Below, piece by piece: positions 17,207 to 24,577 of a stretch of DNA of 64,000 bases. A program made the translations under genes and the position numbers. Within the stretch, counting starts at the first letter, position 1. The number at the start of each line of letters is the position of its first letter. The stretch covers positions 1,426,001-1,490,000 of the forward strand of contig NZ_CP013342.1 of assembly GCF_001610975.1 (NCBI RefSeq), written 5' to 3'. The notes beneath the pieces were generated by a model. That model was not told where the DNA came from. It did not search any database and saw only the letters and a list, made by a program, of their open reading frames with translations. The stretch comes from Sphingopyxis terrae subsp. terrae NBRC 15098. GTDB taxonomy: Bacteria; Pseudomonadota; Alphaproteobacteria; Sphingomonadales; Sphingomonadaceae.

Positions 17207-17696
17207 CGGCGTCGCCCCGCACCGCCGCCTCGATCGCCGCGATGTCGATCTTTTTCATCGTCATCATCGCATCAAAGGCGCGTTTGGCCACGCCCTTGTC
17301 GCTGCTCGTCGTCGCTTCGATCAGAACGCGCGGGGTGATCTGCCAGTTGAGGCCCCATTTGTCCTTGCACCATCCGCACGCGCTTTCAGCGCCACCATTG
17401 CCAACGATCGCGTTCCAATAGCGGTCGGTTTCTTCCTGCGTTTCGGTCGACACCTGAAAGGAAAAGGCCTCGCTGTGCGGAAAGATCGGGCCGCCGTTCA
17501 GCCCGACGCACGGGATGCCCAGAACGGTGAACTCGACCGTCAGCGCATCGCCCTGCTTGCCGCCGGGAAAATCGCCGGGGGCGCGGTGAACCGGTCCGAC
17601 CGAGCTGTCGGGAAAGGTCGCGGCGTAAAATTGCGCCGCTTCCTCGGCGGCCTTGTCGTACCAGAGGCACAGCGTCACGGGGGGCTTGCCCATCAT
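17193..17696 (-). CDS. VOC superfamily protein, PhnB/3-demethylubiquinone-methyltransferase-like domain
   Basis: 167 residues. CLWYDKAAEEAAQFYAATF, VEFTVLGIPCVGLNGGP and CGWCKDKWGLNWQITPRVL are hallmarks of the PhnB-like glyoxalase-fold group (often labelled 3-demethylubiquinone-9 3-methyltransferase, though methyltransferase activity is not shown for most members). One compact two-module VOC domain. Overlaps its upstream neighbour by 4 bases. Substrate unknown. Confidence 0.85.
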   Translation of the reverse strand: MMGKPPVTLCLWYDKAAEEAAQFYAATFPDSSVGPVHRAPGDFPGGKQGDALTVEFTVLGIPCVGLNGGPIFPHSEAFSFQVSTETQEETDRYWNAIVGNGGAESACGWCKDKWGLNWQITPRVLIEATTSSDKGVAKRAFDAMMTMKKIDIAAIEAAVRGDAVGAA

Positions 17697-18106
17697 TCGT
17701 CTCCCTTCAGCGGATGGCCGATCGACCAGAGGTGGCCGAAGGGATCCTTCACCTGCGCGTAACGGTCGCCCCAGAACATGTTGTCGGGCGCCATCACCGA
17801 CGTCGCGCCCGCCGCGATCGCGCGGTCGTACCAGCGGTCGGCATCGTCGACCTGCAGGTGCAGCGTCACGCCCGACGGCGCGGCCATCGCCTCGCCCGAA
17901 TATTCGGGGAAATCGTCGTGCATCATCAGCGACGATCCGTTAAGCAGCAGATGCGCGTGCATCAGCCGCACGCCGTCCTCGGCCGGCATGCGCACCTGTT
18001 CGACGGCGCCGAACGCCTGTTTGTAAAATTCGATCGCCTCGCTCGCGCGCTTGTCGGCGATCGCGATATGCGGGGTCAGTCCGCCGGTCGGTCCTTGATT
18101 CTCCAT
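17693..18106 (-). CDS. VOC family protein, PhnB-like
   Basis: 137 residues: TPHIAIADKRASEAIEFYKQ, VRLMHAHLLLNGSSLMMHDD and WGDRYAQVKDPFGHLWSIG are typical of PhnB-like glyoxalase/bleomycin-resistance-fold proteins. Metal ligands of true glyoxalase I cannot be confirmed. Overlaps the next gene by 4 bases and lies 23 bases downstream of the two-domain VOC gene. Confidence 0.86.
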   Translation of the reverse strand: MENQGPTGGLTPHIAIADKRASEAIEFYKQAFGAVEQVRMPAEDGVRLMHAHLLLNGSSLMMHDDFPEYSGEAMAAPSGVTLHLQVDDADRWYDRAIAAGATSVMAPDNMFWGDRYAQVKDPFGHLWSIGHPLKGDE

Positions 18107-18129
18107 CGTCTCTCTCCCTTCTTTAGGGT

Positions 18130-18930
18130 TCAGCGGCGCGGGCCGACGAGGCCGAAGGCGGCGCCCTGCGGGTCGAGCCCGGTTGCGGAAAATTCGCCGC
18201 CGGGGATTTCATGCGGCCCACTGAGCAGCTGCCCGCCCTCGGCGGCAACGGCGGTCAGCGCGCGGTCGATGTCGTCGACGCCGATATAATAGGTCCAGGC
18301 GGATACCGGCATCTGCGGCATGCGCGGCATGACCGCGCCGATGCCGATGTCGCCGAGTTGCAGGAAGCGGTAGCTGCCCATCGCGCCCATATCCATCGCG
18401 CCCTCCTGCCCCCAGCCGAAGTGGCGGCGGTAGAAGGCGATCGCGGCGTCGGGGTCGTCGGTCGACAGCTCGTTCCAGCGGACATGCTGCGCTTCCGTCA
18501 CCGAAAAGACGTCGCTCGTCATGCCCTCCATGCCCGGCGGCGGAGCGGGGTTCATGACATAGAAAGGCGCGCCCTGCGGATCGCTGACCATCGCGATGCG
18601 GCCGACCGGAAGATCGGTCGCGGGCATATGGACCGCGCCGCCGTCGGCGACGATCGCGGCGACCGCCGCATCGACGTCGGGCGTGTAGAGATAGCCGAGC
18701 CAGCCGGGGCGGGCACCGCCCGCGAGCATATCGGCATTGAGCGCCAGCATGCCGCCGGCATTGCCGCCGTCGCTGCGCCCGATCATGCGATAATCGACCC
18801 CGCCGGGCGCCGCGGGATCGGCGGCGCCCGCAATCGTCCAGCCGACGACGGCGCCATAGAAGCGCGCCGCGCCGTCGGGATCGCCGGTCATCAGTTCGTA
18901 CCAGATGAAGCTGCCCTTGGGGTTCGTCAT
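18130..18930 (-). CDS. Two-domain VOC family protein
   Basis: 266 residues from the third of three consecutive ATG codons (18930); GGAGA stands seven bases upstream of that one and too close to the first. Two glyoxalase-fold modules in tandem: residues about 5-125 (SFIWYELMTGDPDGAARFYG ... VSDPQGAPFYVMNP) and about 135-262 (RWNELSTDDPDAAIAFYRRH ... LDPQGAAFGLVGP). Such hydroxylase-like tandem VOC proteins are common in actinobacteria and sphingomonads with unknown substrates. Within the TetR operon. Confidence 0.85.
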   Translation of the reverse strand: MTNPKGSFIWYELMTGDPDGAARFYGAVVGWTIAGAADPAAPGGVDYRMIGRSDGGNAGGMLALNADMLAGGARPGWLGYLYTPDVDAAVAAIVADGGAVHMPATDLPVGRIAMVSDPQGAPFYVMNPAPPPGMEGMTSDVFSVTEAQHVRWNELSTDDPDAAIAFYRRHFGWGQEGAMDMGAMGSYRFLQLGDIGIGAVMPRMPQMPVSAWTYYIGVDDIDRALTAVAAEGGQLLSGPHEIPGGEFSATGLDPQGAAFGLVGPRR

Positions 18931-18973
18931 CATCATTCTCCGTTTCACATCTGGGGAAGGAAAGGCGCTGAGG

Positions 18974-19693
18974 TCAGGCGTCGAGAATCGGCGCGAAGCC
19001 GCCGTAGATCATGCGCTTGCCGTCGAAACACTGGTCGGCCGGGTCGTGCCGCATGCGATCGTCGGCCATGATCTTGTCCCAACCCGCGACGCGCGTTTCC
19101 CTGTCGGGCCATTCGATCCAGTTGAACACGATATTTTCGTCCGCTCCGGCGTGGACCGCGCGGCGATAGTCGGTGACCTTGCCGTCGGGCACATCGTCGC
19201 CCCAGCATTCGAGGACGCGCGTCGCGCCATGGTCGAGAAAGACGACCGCGGCCTTTTCGGCGAGCGCGCGATAGGCGTCGCGATTGGCGGTCGGAACCGC
19301 GACCAGAAAGCCGTCGGTATACCCCATCGGGCCGCCCAGCCCCTCCTCGACGATCGAGGCGAAGCCCGCGACGATCATGCGCTGGCCGTCGAAGGGCATC
19401 GCCGCGCCCATCGCCTGCATGCGCGGATCGCTCATCATCTTTTCGGTCGCGGCGTCGCGCGCCGCGCGGTCGGGATATTCGAACCAGGAAAAGACGATCT
19501 CCTCGCCTTCCTTTGCCTGCACCGCGGTGCGGAAGTCGTTGACCTTGCCGACGGGGACGTCATCGCCCCAGCATTCGACATGGCGGCGGACGCCGAATTC
19601 CTTGAACAGCGCCACCGCATCGGCGGCATGGTCGCGATAGGCGTCCTTCGCATTGGCAGGCACCGCCAGCACAAAGCCTTCGACATAGGTCAT
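18974..19693 (-). CDS. Tandem DUF1428 protein
   Basis: 239 residues built from two copies of a DUF1428-like unit. Copy 1 (about 1-118): VEGFVLAVPANAKDAYRDHA, VECWGDDVPVGKVNDFRTAV, MPFDGQRMIVAGFASI. Copy 2 (about 122-238): DGFLVAVPTANRDAYRALAE, LECWGDDVPDGKVTDYRRAV, CFDGKRMIYGGFAPI. DUF1428 proteins are usually single, about 120 residues, with a ferredoxin-like dimeric barrel fold; the fusion would make a built-in dimer. Function unknown. 35 bases from the upstream GST. Confidence 0.82.
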   Translation of the reverse strand: MTYVEGFVLAVPANAKDAYRDHAADAVALFKEFGVRRHVECWGDDVPVGKVNDFRTAVQAKEGEEIVFSWFEYPDRAARDAATEKMMSDPRMQAMGAAMPFDGQRMIVAGFASIVEEGLGGPMGYTDGFLVAVPTANRDAYRALAEKAAVVFLDHGATRVLECWGDDVPDGKVTDYRRAVHAGADENIVFNWIEWPDRETRVAGWDKIMADDRMRHDPADQCFDGKRMIYGGFAPILDA

Positions 19694-19728
19694 CGTCTCT
19701 CTCCATTTTTCTTTCCAGGGGGATCAGG

Positions 19729-20397
19729 TCATGCGGCGCTCGGCTCCTCGGTGAAGGCTGCGAGCTGCGACGCGAGCGCACGGCCGAAGGCGGGGCGATC
19801 GAGGCAGCGCGCGAGATAGGTTTCGAGCCGAGGATGTTCGGCAACGACGCCCGCTTCTATGCCTTCGCGCAGCACCGTCGCCATCGCGATATCGGCGACG
19901 CTGAAGTCGCCCGCGAGATACGGCCGGTCGCCCAGCGCCTCGGCAAGCTTGCCGAGCCGGGTGCGAATGAATTCGAGCAGGCCGGGACGGCGCAGCCGTG
20001 CCCATTCCTCGCCCGCCGCGAAAATCTCTATGTTCGACAGTTCGAACATCAGCGGTTCGACGCTGTTGTAGGCGGCGAAGAGCCAACTCGTCACCGTCGC
20101 GCGCCCTTGCGCGTCGCGCGGCAGCAGCGCGGCGTCCTTTTCGGCGAGATGTAGCAGGATTGCGCCGCTTTCGAACAGGCGGACATCGCCGTCGCGCAGC
20201 ACCGGCACCTGCCCCCACGGCTGGTCGAGAAAATGATCCGCGGGCCGGTTGACCGCGCTGATCAGCCGCTCGGCATAATCGACGCCCATTTCCTCGCACG
20301 CCCAGCGCGGACGCAGGTCGCGGACGAAGCCGCGCGCGAAATCGGGTACCCAGTCGAAAGCGGTGATTTCGATCGCCGCATCGGATTTGACGCCCAT
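19729..20397 (-). CDS. Glutathione S-transferase family protein
   Basis: 222 residues from ATG 20397 (MGVKSDAAIEITAFDWVP), four bases after the DUF4287 stop; the longer frame runs back into that gene. Residues FVRDLRPRWACEEMG and WGQVPVLRDGDVRLFESGAI form the thioredoxin-like domain; PYLAGDFSVADIAMATVLR lies in the helical domain. Paralogous to the GST at 20617-21300, same gene architecture. Substrate unknown. Confidence 0.85.
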   Translation of the reverse strand: MGVKSDAAIEITAFDWVPDFARGFVRDLRPRWACEEMGVDYAERLISAVNRPADHFLDQPWGQVPVLRDGDVRLFESGAILLHLAEKDAALLPRDAQGRATVTSWLFAAYNSVEPLMFELSNIEIFAAGEEWARLRRPGLLEFIRTRLGKLAEALGDRPYLAGDFSVADIAMATVLREGIEAGVVAEHPRLETYLARCLDRPAFGRALASQLAAFTEEPSAA

Positions 20398-20401
20398 TGC
20401 C

Positions 20402-20620
20402 CTACTCCCTCTTGCCCTTGATGAACGCGACGATCGACATGGCGTGCCCATGGCCGAGCCCGAAATCCTGCTTCAACCAGTCGACCACCGCGCCGGCCTT
20501 GACGCCCGCTGCAAGCCCGCCTGCGTCGGCAAGGCCGCGTTCGATGGCGAGCGCGCGCAGCGCCTCGGCCGACTTGCCGGTCCTGGCCTCGACATTGTCG
20601 AGATAGGCCTGAAAGCTCAT
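20402..20620 (-). CDS. DUF4287 family small protein
   Basis: 72 residues starting at ATG 20620 behind a strong AGAAGGAG box. The sequence MSFQAYLDNVEARTGKSAEA, then WLKQDFGLGHGHAMSIVAFI, is the DUF4287 pattern seen as a stand-alone domain or fused to DUF1801/DUF5655-type proteins. The start overlaps the upstream GST stop by 4 bases. Function unknown. Confidence 0.85.
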   Translation of the reverse strand: MSFQAYLDNVEARTGKSAEALRALAIERGLADAGGLAAGVKAGAVVDWLKQDFGLGHGHAMSIVAFIKGKRE

Positions 20621-21300
20621 GACGAGACTCCTTCTGTTTCGGACCGATCGGCGAATAGAGCCCACTGCGCATCGAAGGCGCGCCGAAAGGCTGGTCGCGC
20701 CTCGCCGCGCGCGACATAGGCGGCGAGCCGGGGGTGCCCATCGAGCAACCCGGACGCCTTGAGCCGGCGGAGCACGGCGATCATCATGAGATCGCCAGCG
20801 GTGAAATTTCCCTCGAGCCATTCGGCATCGCCTATCCGCATCGCGAGCGCGGCGAGCCGCGCGTCGACCGCATCGACGAGCATCGGCAGCCGCCGTTCGT
20901 ACCAGTCGCTGTCGCGTTCCACCAAGGACGCCATTGCATAGTTGACGATCGGCGGCTCGACCGTGCTCAACGCCGCGAACATCCAGCTGATGGCCCGCGC
21001 ACGGACATGGGTGTCGTCGGGCAGCAGGCCGGCATGCCGCGTAGCGATATGCAGCACGATCGCACCCGATTCGAACAGGACGAGGCCGTCCTCCTCATAG
21101 GCGGGAATCTGACCGAATGGCTGACGCGCGACATGATCCGGCTGCTTCATGGCGGCGAAAGGCAGCGGACGGACGCGATAGGCGAGCCCCGCCTCTTCGA
21201 GTGCCCATCTCACGGGCATGTCGCGCGCCAGACCGCGCCCGCGGTCTGGCGAAGCTTCAAAGACCGAGAGGATAATCGGCGCTTCGGGATCGACGGGCAT
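20617..21300 (-). CDS. Glutathione S-transferase family protein
   Basis: 227 residues. Thioredoxin-like domain with DMPVRWALEEAGLAYRV, QPFGQIPAYEEDGLVLFESG; helical domain with EWLEGNFTAGDLMMIAVLR. Closely similar in arrangement to the GST at 19729-20397, suggesting duplication within the operon. Its stop overlaps the DUF4287 start by 4 bases. Confidence 0.86.
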   Translation of the reverse strand: MPVDPEAPIILSVFEASPDRGRGLARDMPVRWALEEAGLAYRVRPLPFAAMKQPDHVARQPFGQIPAYEEDGLVLFESGAIVLHIATRHAGLLPDDTHVRARAISWMFAALSTVEPPIVNYAMASLVERDSDWYERRLPMLVDAVDARLAALAMRIGDAEWLEGNFTAGDLMMIAVLRRLKASGLLDGHPRLAAYVARGEARPAFRRAFDAQWALFADRSETEGVSS

Positions 21301-21324
21301 CGCTTCTCTCCTCGCGCGCGCGGC

Positions 21325-21756
21325 CTAGGCGCCGGCGGCTTGGACAGCCGCCTCGCCGTTCGCGACGGCGGGGTCCATCCAGAACGGCCCCCAGACATGG
21401 CCGTCGGGGTCGAGGAGGTCTCGGCCGTACATGAAGCCATGATCCTGCACCGGGTTGATGTCGGCGGTGCCGCCGTGCGCCGCGGCGGCGGCTATCATCG
21501 CGTCGACCGCCTCGCGGTCCTCCATCGCGAGCGCGAGGGACACCTCGCTGGCGCTCGTCGGCGGGATCGGACGATCGGTGAAGCTTTTCCACTTTTCGTG
21601 CGTCAGCAGCATCACGAAAATGCTGTCGGACCAGACCATCGCCGCCGCAGTCTCGTCGGTGAAGCGCGGTTCGTTGGTGAAGCCGAGCGCTTCATAGAAG
21701 GCCATGGATTTCGCGAGGTCGCGAACCGGCAGGTTGACGAAAATCATCTTGGACAT
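21325..21756 (-). CDS. VOC family protein
   Basis: 143 residues from ATG 21756 (MSKMIFVNLPVRDLAKSM), chosen for GAGGAG eight bases upstream. Single glyoxalase-fold domain: FYEALGFTNEPRFTDETAA, FVMLLTHEKWKSFT and LLDPDGHVWGPFWMDP, the pattern of lactoylglutathione-lyase-like proteins of unknown substrate. First structural gene after tetR, 33 bases downstream of it. Confidence 0.87.
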   Translation of the reverse strand: MSKMIFVNLPVRDLAKSMAFYEALGFTNEPRFTDETAAAMVWSDSIFVMLLTHEKWKSFTDRPIPPTSASEVSLALAMEDREAVDAMIAAAAAHGGTADINPVQDHGFMYGRDLLDPDGHVWGPFWMDPAVANGEAAVQAAGA

Positions 21757-21789
21757 GGGCGGCACTCCTCTTCCTGGGGGGATTTTTCG

Positions 21790-22431
21790 TCAGGTCCGCC
21801 CGAACAGCATGCGGACATAACGCGTCAGATGCGCGACACTTTCCCGGGCAATCGCCGGGTCGTTGGTGGTTTTGGCCAGAACGAAGCCGCCCTGCAGCAC
21901 CGACTGGATATGCCGCGCGAGATCGAGCGCGCTCATCCCCGCGGGTGCGCCATAGGCCTGCATCGCGGCTTCGATGTCGGGGGCAAGCGCCTCGCAATAG
22001 GCGGCGATGCTCGCCTCGCACGCCAGCCGGATCGGCTCGCTGGTGGCATAGGCATCCTGCACCATCGTCCCGACGAAGCAGGTGAAGCCGTCGACCGGGC
22101 CGTGCAGCAGCGAAAAGCGAAAATCGATATGGCCGAGCAGCCGGTCGAGCGGATCGTCCAGTTTCGTATGCGGCAGCATGTCGAACATCGGCCGTGCCCG
22201 TTCGGTCCAGGCTTCGGCCGCGGCGACCGCCAATGCCTCCTTCGATTCGAAATGATGGAAGAAGGCGCCCTTGGTCACGCCGGCGGCGGCGCAGATCTGG
22301 TCGACCGTGGTCGCGGCATAGCCCTGACGCCGCACCTCCTGATGCGCGGCGGCGATCAGCCTGTCGCGCGCGCTGCCACGCGGTGCGCGAGGGGCCGCAG
22401 CCGGGTCGGACGAAGAGTGAGTCGCGGTCAT
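21790..22431 (-). CDS. TetR family transcriptional regulator
   Basis: 213 residues. N-terminal HTH at about residues 20-68: RLIAAAHQEVRRQGYAATTV, then AAAGVTKGAFFHHFESKEAL, the classic TetR recognition helix. The ligand-binding domain includes a Cys (FTCFVGTMVQ) and resembles AcrR-type C-domains. It heads the 11-gene VOC/GST/DUF1428 operon, and a palindrome lies between the -35 and -10 of its own promoter (22439-22467). Autorepression relieved by a reactive metabolite is inferred. Confidence 0.92.
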   Translation of the reverse strand: MTATHSSSDPAAAPRAPRGSARDRLIAAAHQEVRRQGYAATTVDQICAAAGVTKGAFFHHFESKEALAVAAAEAWTERARPMFDMLPHTKLDDPLDRLLGHIDFRFSLLHGPVDGFTCFVGTMVQDAYATSEPIRLACEASIAAYCEALAPDIEAAMQAYGAPAGMSALDLARHIQSVLQGGFVLAKTTNDPAIARESVAHLTRYVRMLFGRT

Positions 22432-22438
22432 GAACGTC

Positions 22439-22467
22439 TACATACCAACTGGTTGGTATGTTGTAAA
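22439..22467 (-). promoter_or_regulatory. tetR promoter with palindromic operator
   Basis: On the minus strand TTTACA (22467-22462) and TATGTA (22444-22439) are separated by exactly 17 bases. The spacer and -10 box are covered by a 22-base palindrome at 22440-22461, arms ACATACCAAC and GTTGGTATGT with a 2-base centre. The regulator's start codon is only eight bases from the -10, so the mRNA may be nearly leaderless. A TetR dimer bound here would block RNA polymerase. Confidence 0.8.
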
Positions 22468-22470
22468 GAG

Positions 22471-22697
22471 GCACGGGAACGAGGCACCAATGCCGCGATC
22501 GAGGGTGAGCTGCTGGAAGCAGTCGCGACACCCGGCGAACCGGGGCGGCCGGTGCTGGCGCATGCGACAGAGGCGATGCGGCTGTCAGCGCGCGGCTACA
22601 CCCGCATGCTATGCCTCGAGCGAACGATCGCCGATCTTGCGGGCCCGACTCGATCGGCCGGGTTCATATCGCCGAATCGCTGAGCTACCTTGGCAGG
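22471..22697 (+). pseudogene. comM: Remnant of comM (YifB, Mg chelatase-like) 3' end
   Basis: Reading from 22471, the plus strand encodes GTNAAIEGELLEAV, then RLSARGYTRML and RTIADLAG, which is the C-terminal domain of ComM/YifB-type AAA+ proteins. Near 22650-22660 the frame is lost; a different frame then continues GRVHIAESLSYLGR, the normal ComM ending. No ATPase part is present upstream, where tetR's operator begins at once. So this is a truncated, frameshifted relic, probably left when the tetR operon arrived or rearranged. Confidence 0.8.
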
Positions 22698-22713
22698 TGC
22701 CACCACACCAGGA

Positions 22714-23076
22714 TCAGGCGAAAGCGCCGACACTTTCGATGAATTTGATGACCGAAATCGGTTTCGAGACATAGGCTTCGGCACCCGCGGCGCGAATCTG
22801 TTCCTCGTCGCCCTTCCCGGCATAGGCTGTGACGGCCATGATCGGTACCGCGCGCAGCGTCAGGTCGGCCTTCATCTGGCCGATCAATTCGAGCCCGCTG
22901 ACGTGGGGCAACTGGATGTCCATGATGATGAGGTCGGGCGCTATTTCGCGCGCCTTGGCGAGCGCATCGCGGCCGTCGCGCACCGGGTGCGCGCTATAGC
23001 CATGGGCGTTGAGTAGGTCGCAGAACAGGCGCAGGTTCAGCTCATTATCCTCGACGACCAGAACGGTCTTTCCCAT
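22714..23076 (-). CDS. divK: Single-domain response regulator DivK
   Basis: 120 residues from ATG 23076 (MGKTVLVVEDNELNLRLF). A CheY-like receiver only: acidic pocket E9-D10, phospho-acceptor D53 in LIIMDIQLPHVSG, conserved Thr in VTAYAG and Lys in SKPIS. DivK is the essential alphaproteobacterial cell-polarity and cell-cycle regulator phosphorylated by DivJ and dephosphorylated by PleC. Divergent from the DUF3572 gene, its usual neighbour in alphaproteobacteria. Confidence 0.9.
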   Translation of the reverse strand: MGKTVLVVEDNELNLRLFCDLLNAHGYSAHPVRDGRDALAKAREIAPDLIIMDIQLPHVSGLELIGQMKADLTLRAVPIMAVTAYAGKGDEEQIRAAGAEAYVSKPISVIKFIESVGAFA

Positions 23077-23165
23077 GATGTTGAAGCTTTCCCCGCTTGC
23101 GTCCGCGGCCGGTTTAGGCGAATCGGCGGCGCGACACAATTGCTTCGCAGGGAAGGATTTTCGGC

Positions 23166-23438
23166 GTGAATGACGGCGACGCGGCGCTGGCGCTGCACGC
23201 GCTCGGCTGGATCCTGACCGACGAGCCGCGGGCCGAACGGCTGCTTGGAATGACCGGCCTGTCGCCCGAGGGACTGCGCGCCGCGCTGGGCGATCGCGCA
23301 ACGCTGGCGGCGATCCTCGGCTTTCTTGCCGCGCACGAACCCGACCTTGTCGCCTGCGCCGAAGCACTCGATATAGACGCCGGAGCCTTGGCCGCTGCCG
23401 CGCGCCGCCTCGAAGGACTGGAAGGACCAATGCCATGA
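23166..23438 (+). CDS. DUF3572 family protein
   Basis: 90 residues, GTG start at 23166. ALALHALGWILTDEPRAERL and GFLAAHEPDLVACAEALDID match the small helical alphaproteobacterial DUF3572 family, usually next to divK. Function unknown. Its stop overlaps the HAD start by 4 bases. Confidence 0.85.
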   Translation: MNDGDAALALHALGWILTDEPRAERLLGMTGLSPEGLRAALGDRATLAAILGFLAAHEPDLVACAEALDIDAGALAAAARRLEGLEGPMP

Positions 23439-24076
23439 CCCGCCCGCTCGTCATCACCGATTGCGACGAGGTGCTGATGCACATGGTCGTCCCGTTCGCG
23501 CAGTGGGTCGACGAGGAACATGGCGTGATCTTTCGCATGGAAGATACGAGTTTCGCCGGCGCGCTGAAGCGCAAGGAATGCGGCACGCCGCTGGAAGCGG
23601 CCGAGGTCTGGCCGCTGCTCGACGGCTTTTTCCGCACCGAAATGCCGCGCCAATATCCGATTCCCGGCGCGCTTTCCGCGATGGCCGAAATCGCGCGCCA
23701 TGCCGACATCGTCGTGCTGACCAATGTCGGCCCTGACCATCAGGCGGCGCGCATGGCGCAGCTTGCGGCCCTTGGCCTCGACGCACCGGTGATCGGCAGC
23801 CGCGGCGGCAAGGGCGAGCCGGTGCGCGCGCTGATCGAGGAGCGCCGGCCGCCGGTCGCGGTATTTATCGACGATCTCGCGAACCATCATCATTCGGTCG
23901 CGATCGAGGCGCCCGACGTGTGGCGCCTGCACATGGTCGGTGAGCCCGCGATCGCGGACAAGATACCCGCCGCGCGCCATGCCCATGCCCGTATCGACGA
24001 CTGGGCGGCGGCGCAGGACTGGATATTGGCGCGGCTTGCCGAAAAGGCTCCGGCCCCGGCGCCGGAAGCCGTATAA
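23435..24076 (+). CDS. HAD superfamily hydrolase
   Basis: 213 residues. HAD motif I ITDCDEVL with both aspartates (D9, D11), motif II VVLTNVG, a Lys in GGKGEPVRALI and motif IV FIDDLANHH. Residues between motifs I and II form a helical cap. Substrate not identifiable. Overlaps the DUF3572 gene by 4 bases and is followed by ridA after 29 bases, so the run 23166-25726 is probably one operon. Confidence 0.85.
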   Translation: MTRPLVITDCDEVLMHMVVPFAQWVDEEHGVIFRMEDTSFAGALKRKECGTPLEAAEVWPLLDGFFRTEMPRQYPIPGALSAMAEIARHADIVVLTNVGPDHQAARMAQLAALGLDAPVIGSRGGKGEPVRALIEERRPPVAVFIDDLANHHHSVAIEAPDVWRLHMVGEPAIADKIPAARHAHARIDDWAAAQDWILARLAEKAPAPAPEAV

Positions 24077-24105
24077 TCCCCCCAATCGAGACAGAAGGAA
24101 TCACC

Positions 24106-24570
24106 ATGGATATTGCCGCCAAGCTCGCCGACCTCGGCCTCGAGCTTCCCAAACCCGCCGCGCCGGTTGCCGCCTATGTCCCCGTCGTCGAGGCGGGCGG
24201 GCTGCTGCATATCAGCGGCCAGCTTCCCTTCCGCGACGGGCAGGTCGTGACCGGGCGGCTGGGCGCCGACACCGACGAGGCAAGCGGCTATGACGCCGCG
24301 CGGCGCTGCGCGCTGATGCTCGTCGCCCAGATCGGCAAGGCGCTGGACGGCGACTGGTCGCGGGTCGAAAAGATCGTCAAGCTGGGCGTGTTCGTGAACA
24401 GCGACCCCGCCTTCACGCAGCAGCCCAAGGTCGCGAACGGCGCGTCCGAGCTGATGGAATCGCTGTTCGGCGAAGCCGGCCGCCACGCGCGCAGCGCCGT
24501 CGGCGTGTCGGTGCTGCCGCTCGGCGCGGCGGTCGAAGTCGATGCGATCGTCGCGGTGAAGCCCGCGTAA
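24106..24570 (+). CDS. RidA family protein
   Basis: 154 residues of the YjgF/YER057c/UK114 fold. AAYVPVVEAGGLLHISGQLP and the end VSVLPLGAAVEVDAIVAVKP fit a longer RidA subgroup (about 150 residues). The catalytic Arg of canonical RidA deaminases would sit in the SAVGVSVLPLGA region but is not present, so imine-deaminase activity is uncertain. Sits between a HAD hydrolase and a FemAB-like protein. Confidence 0.85.
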   Translation: MDIAAKLADLGLELPKPAAPVAAYVPVVEAGGLLHISGQLPFRDGQVVTGRLGADTDEASGYDAARRCALMLVAQIGKALDGDWSRVEKIVKLGVFVNSDPAFTQQPKVANGASELMESLFGEAGRHARSAVGVSVLPLGAAVEVDAIVAVKPA

Positions 24571-24577
24571 GCCCATC

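Noticed and set aside
20734..22683. About 650-codon plus-strand frame over the GST/VOC/TetR genes
   Set aside because: Antisense to three well-supported genes; only its last about 70 codons (22471-22683) are meaningful, as the comM relic.
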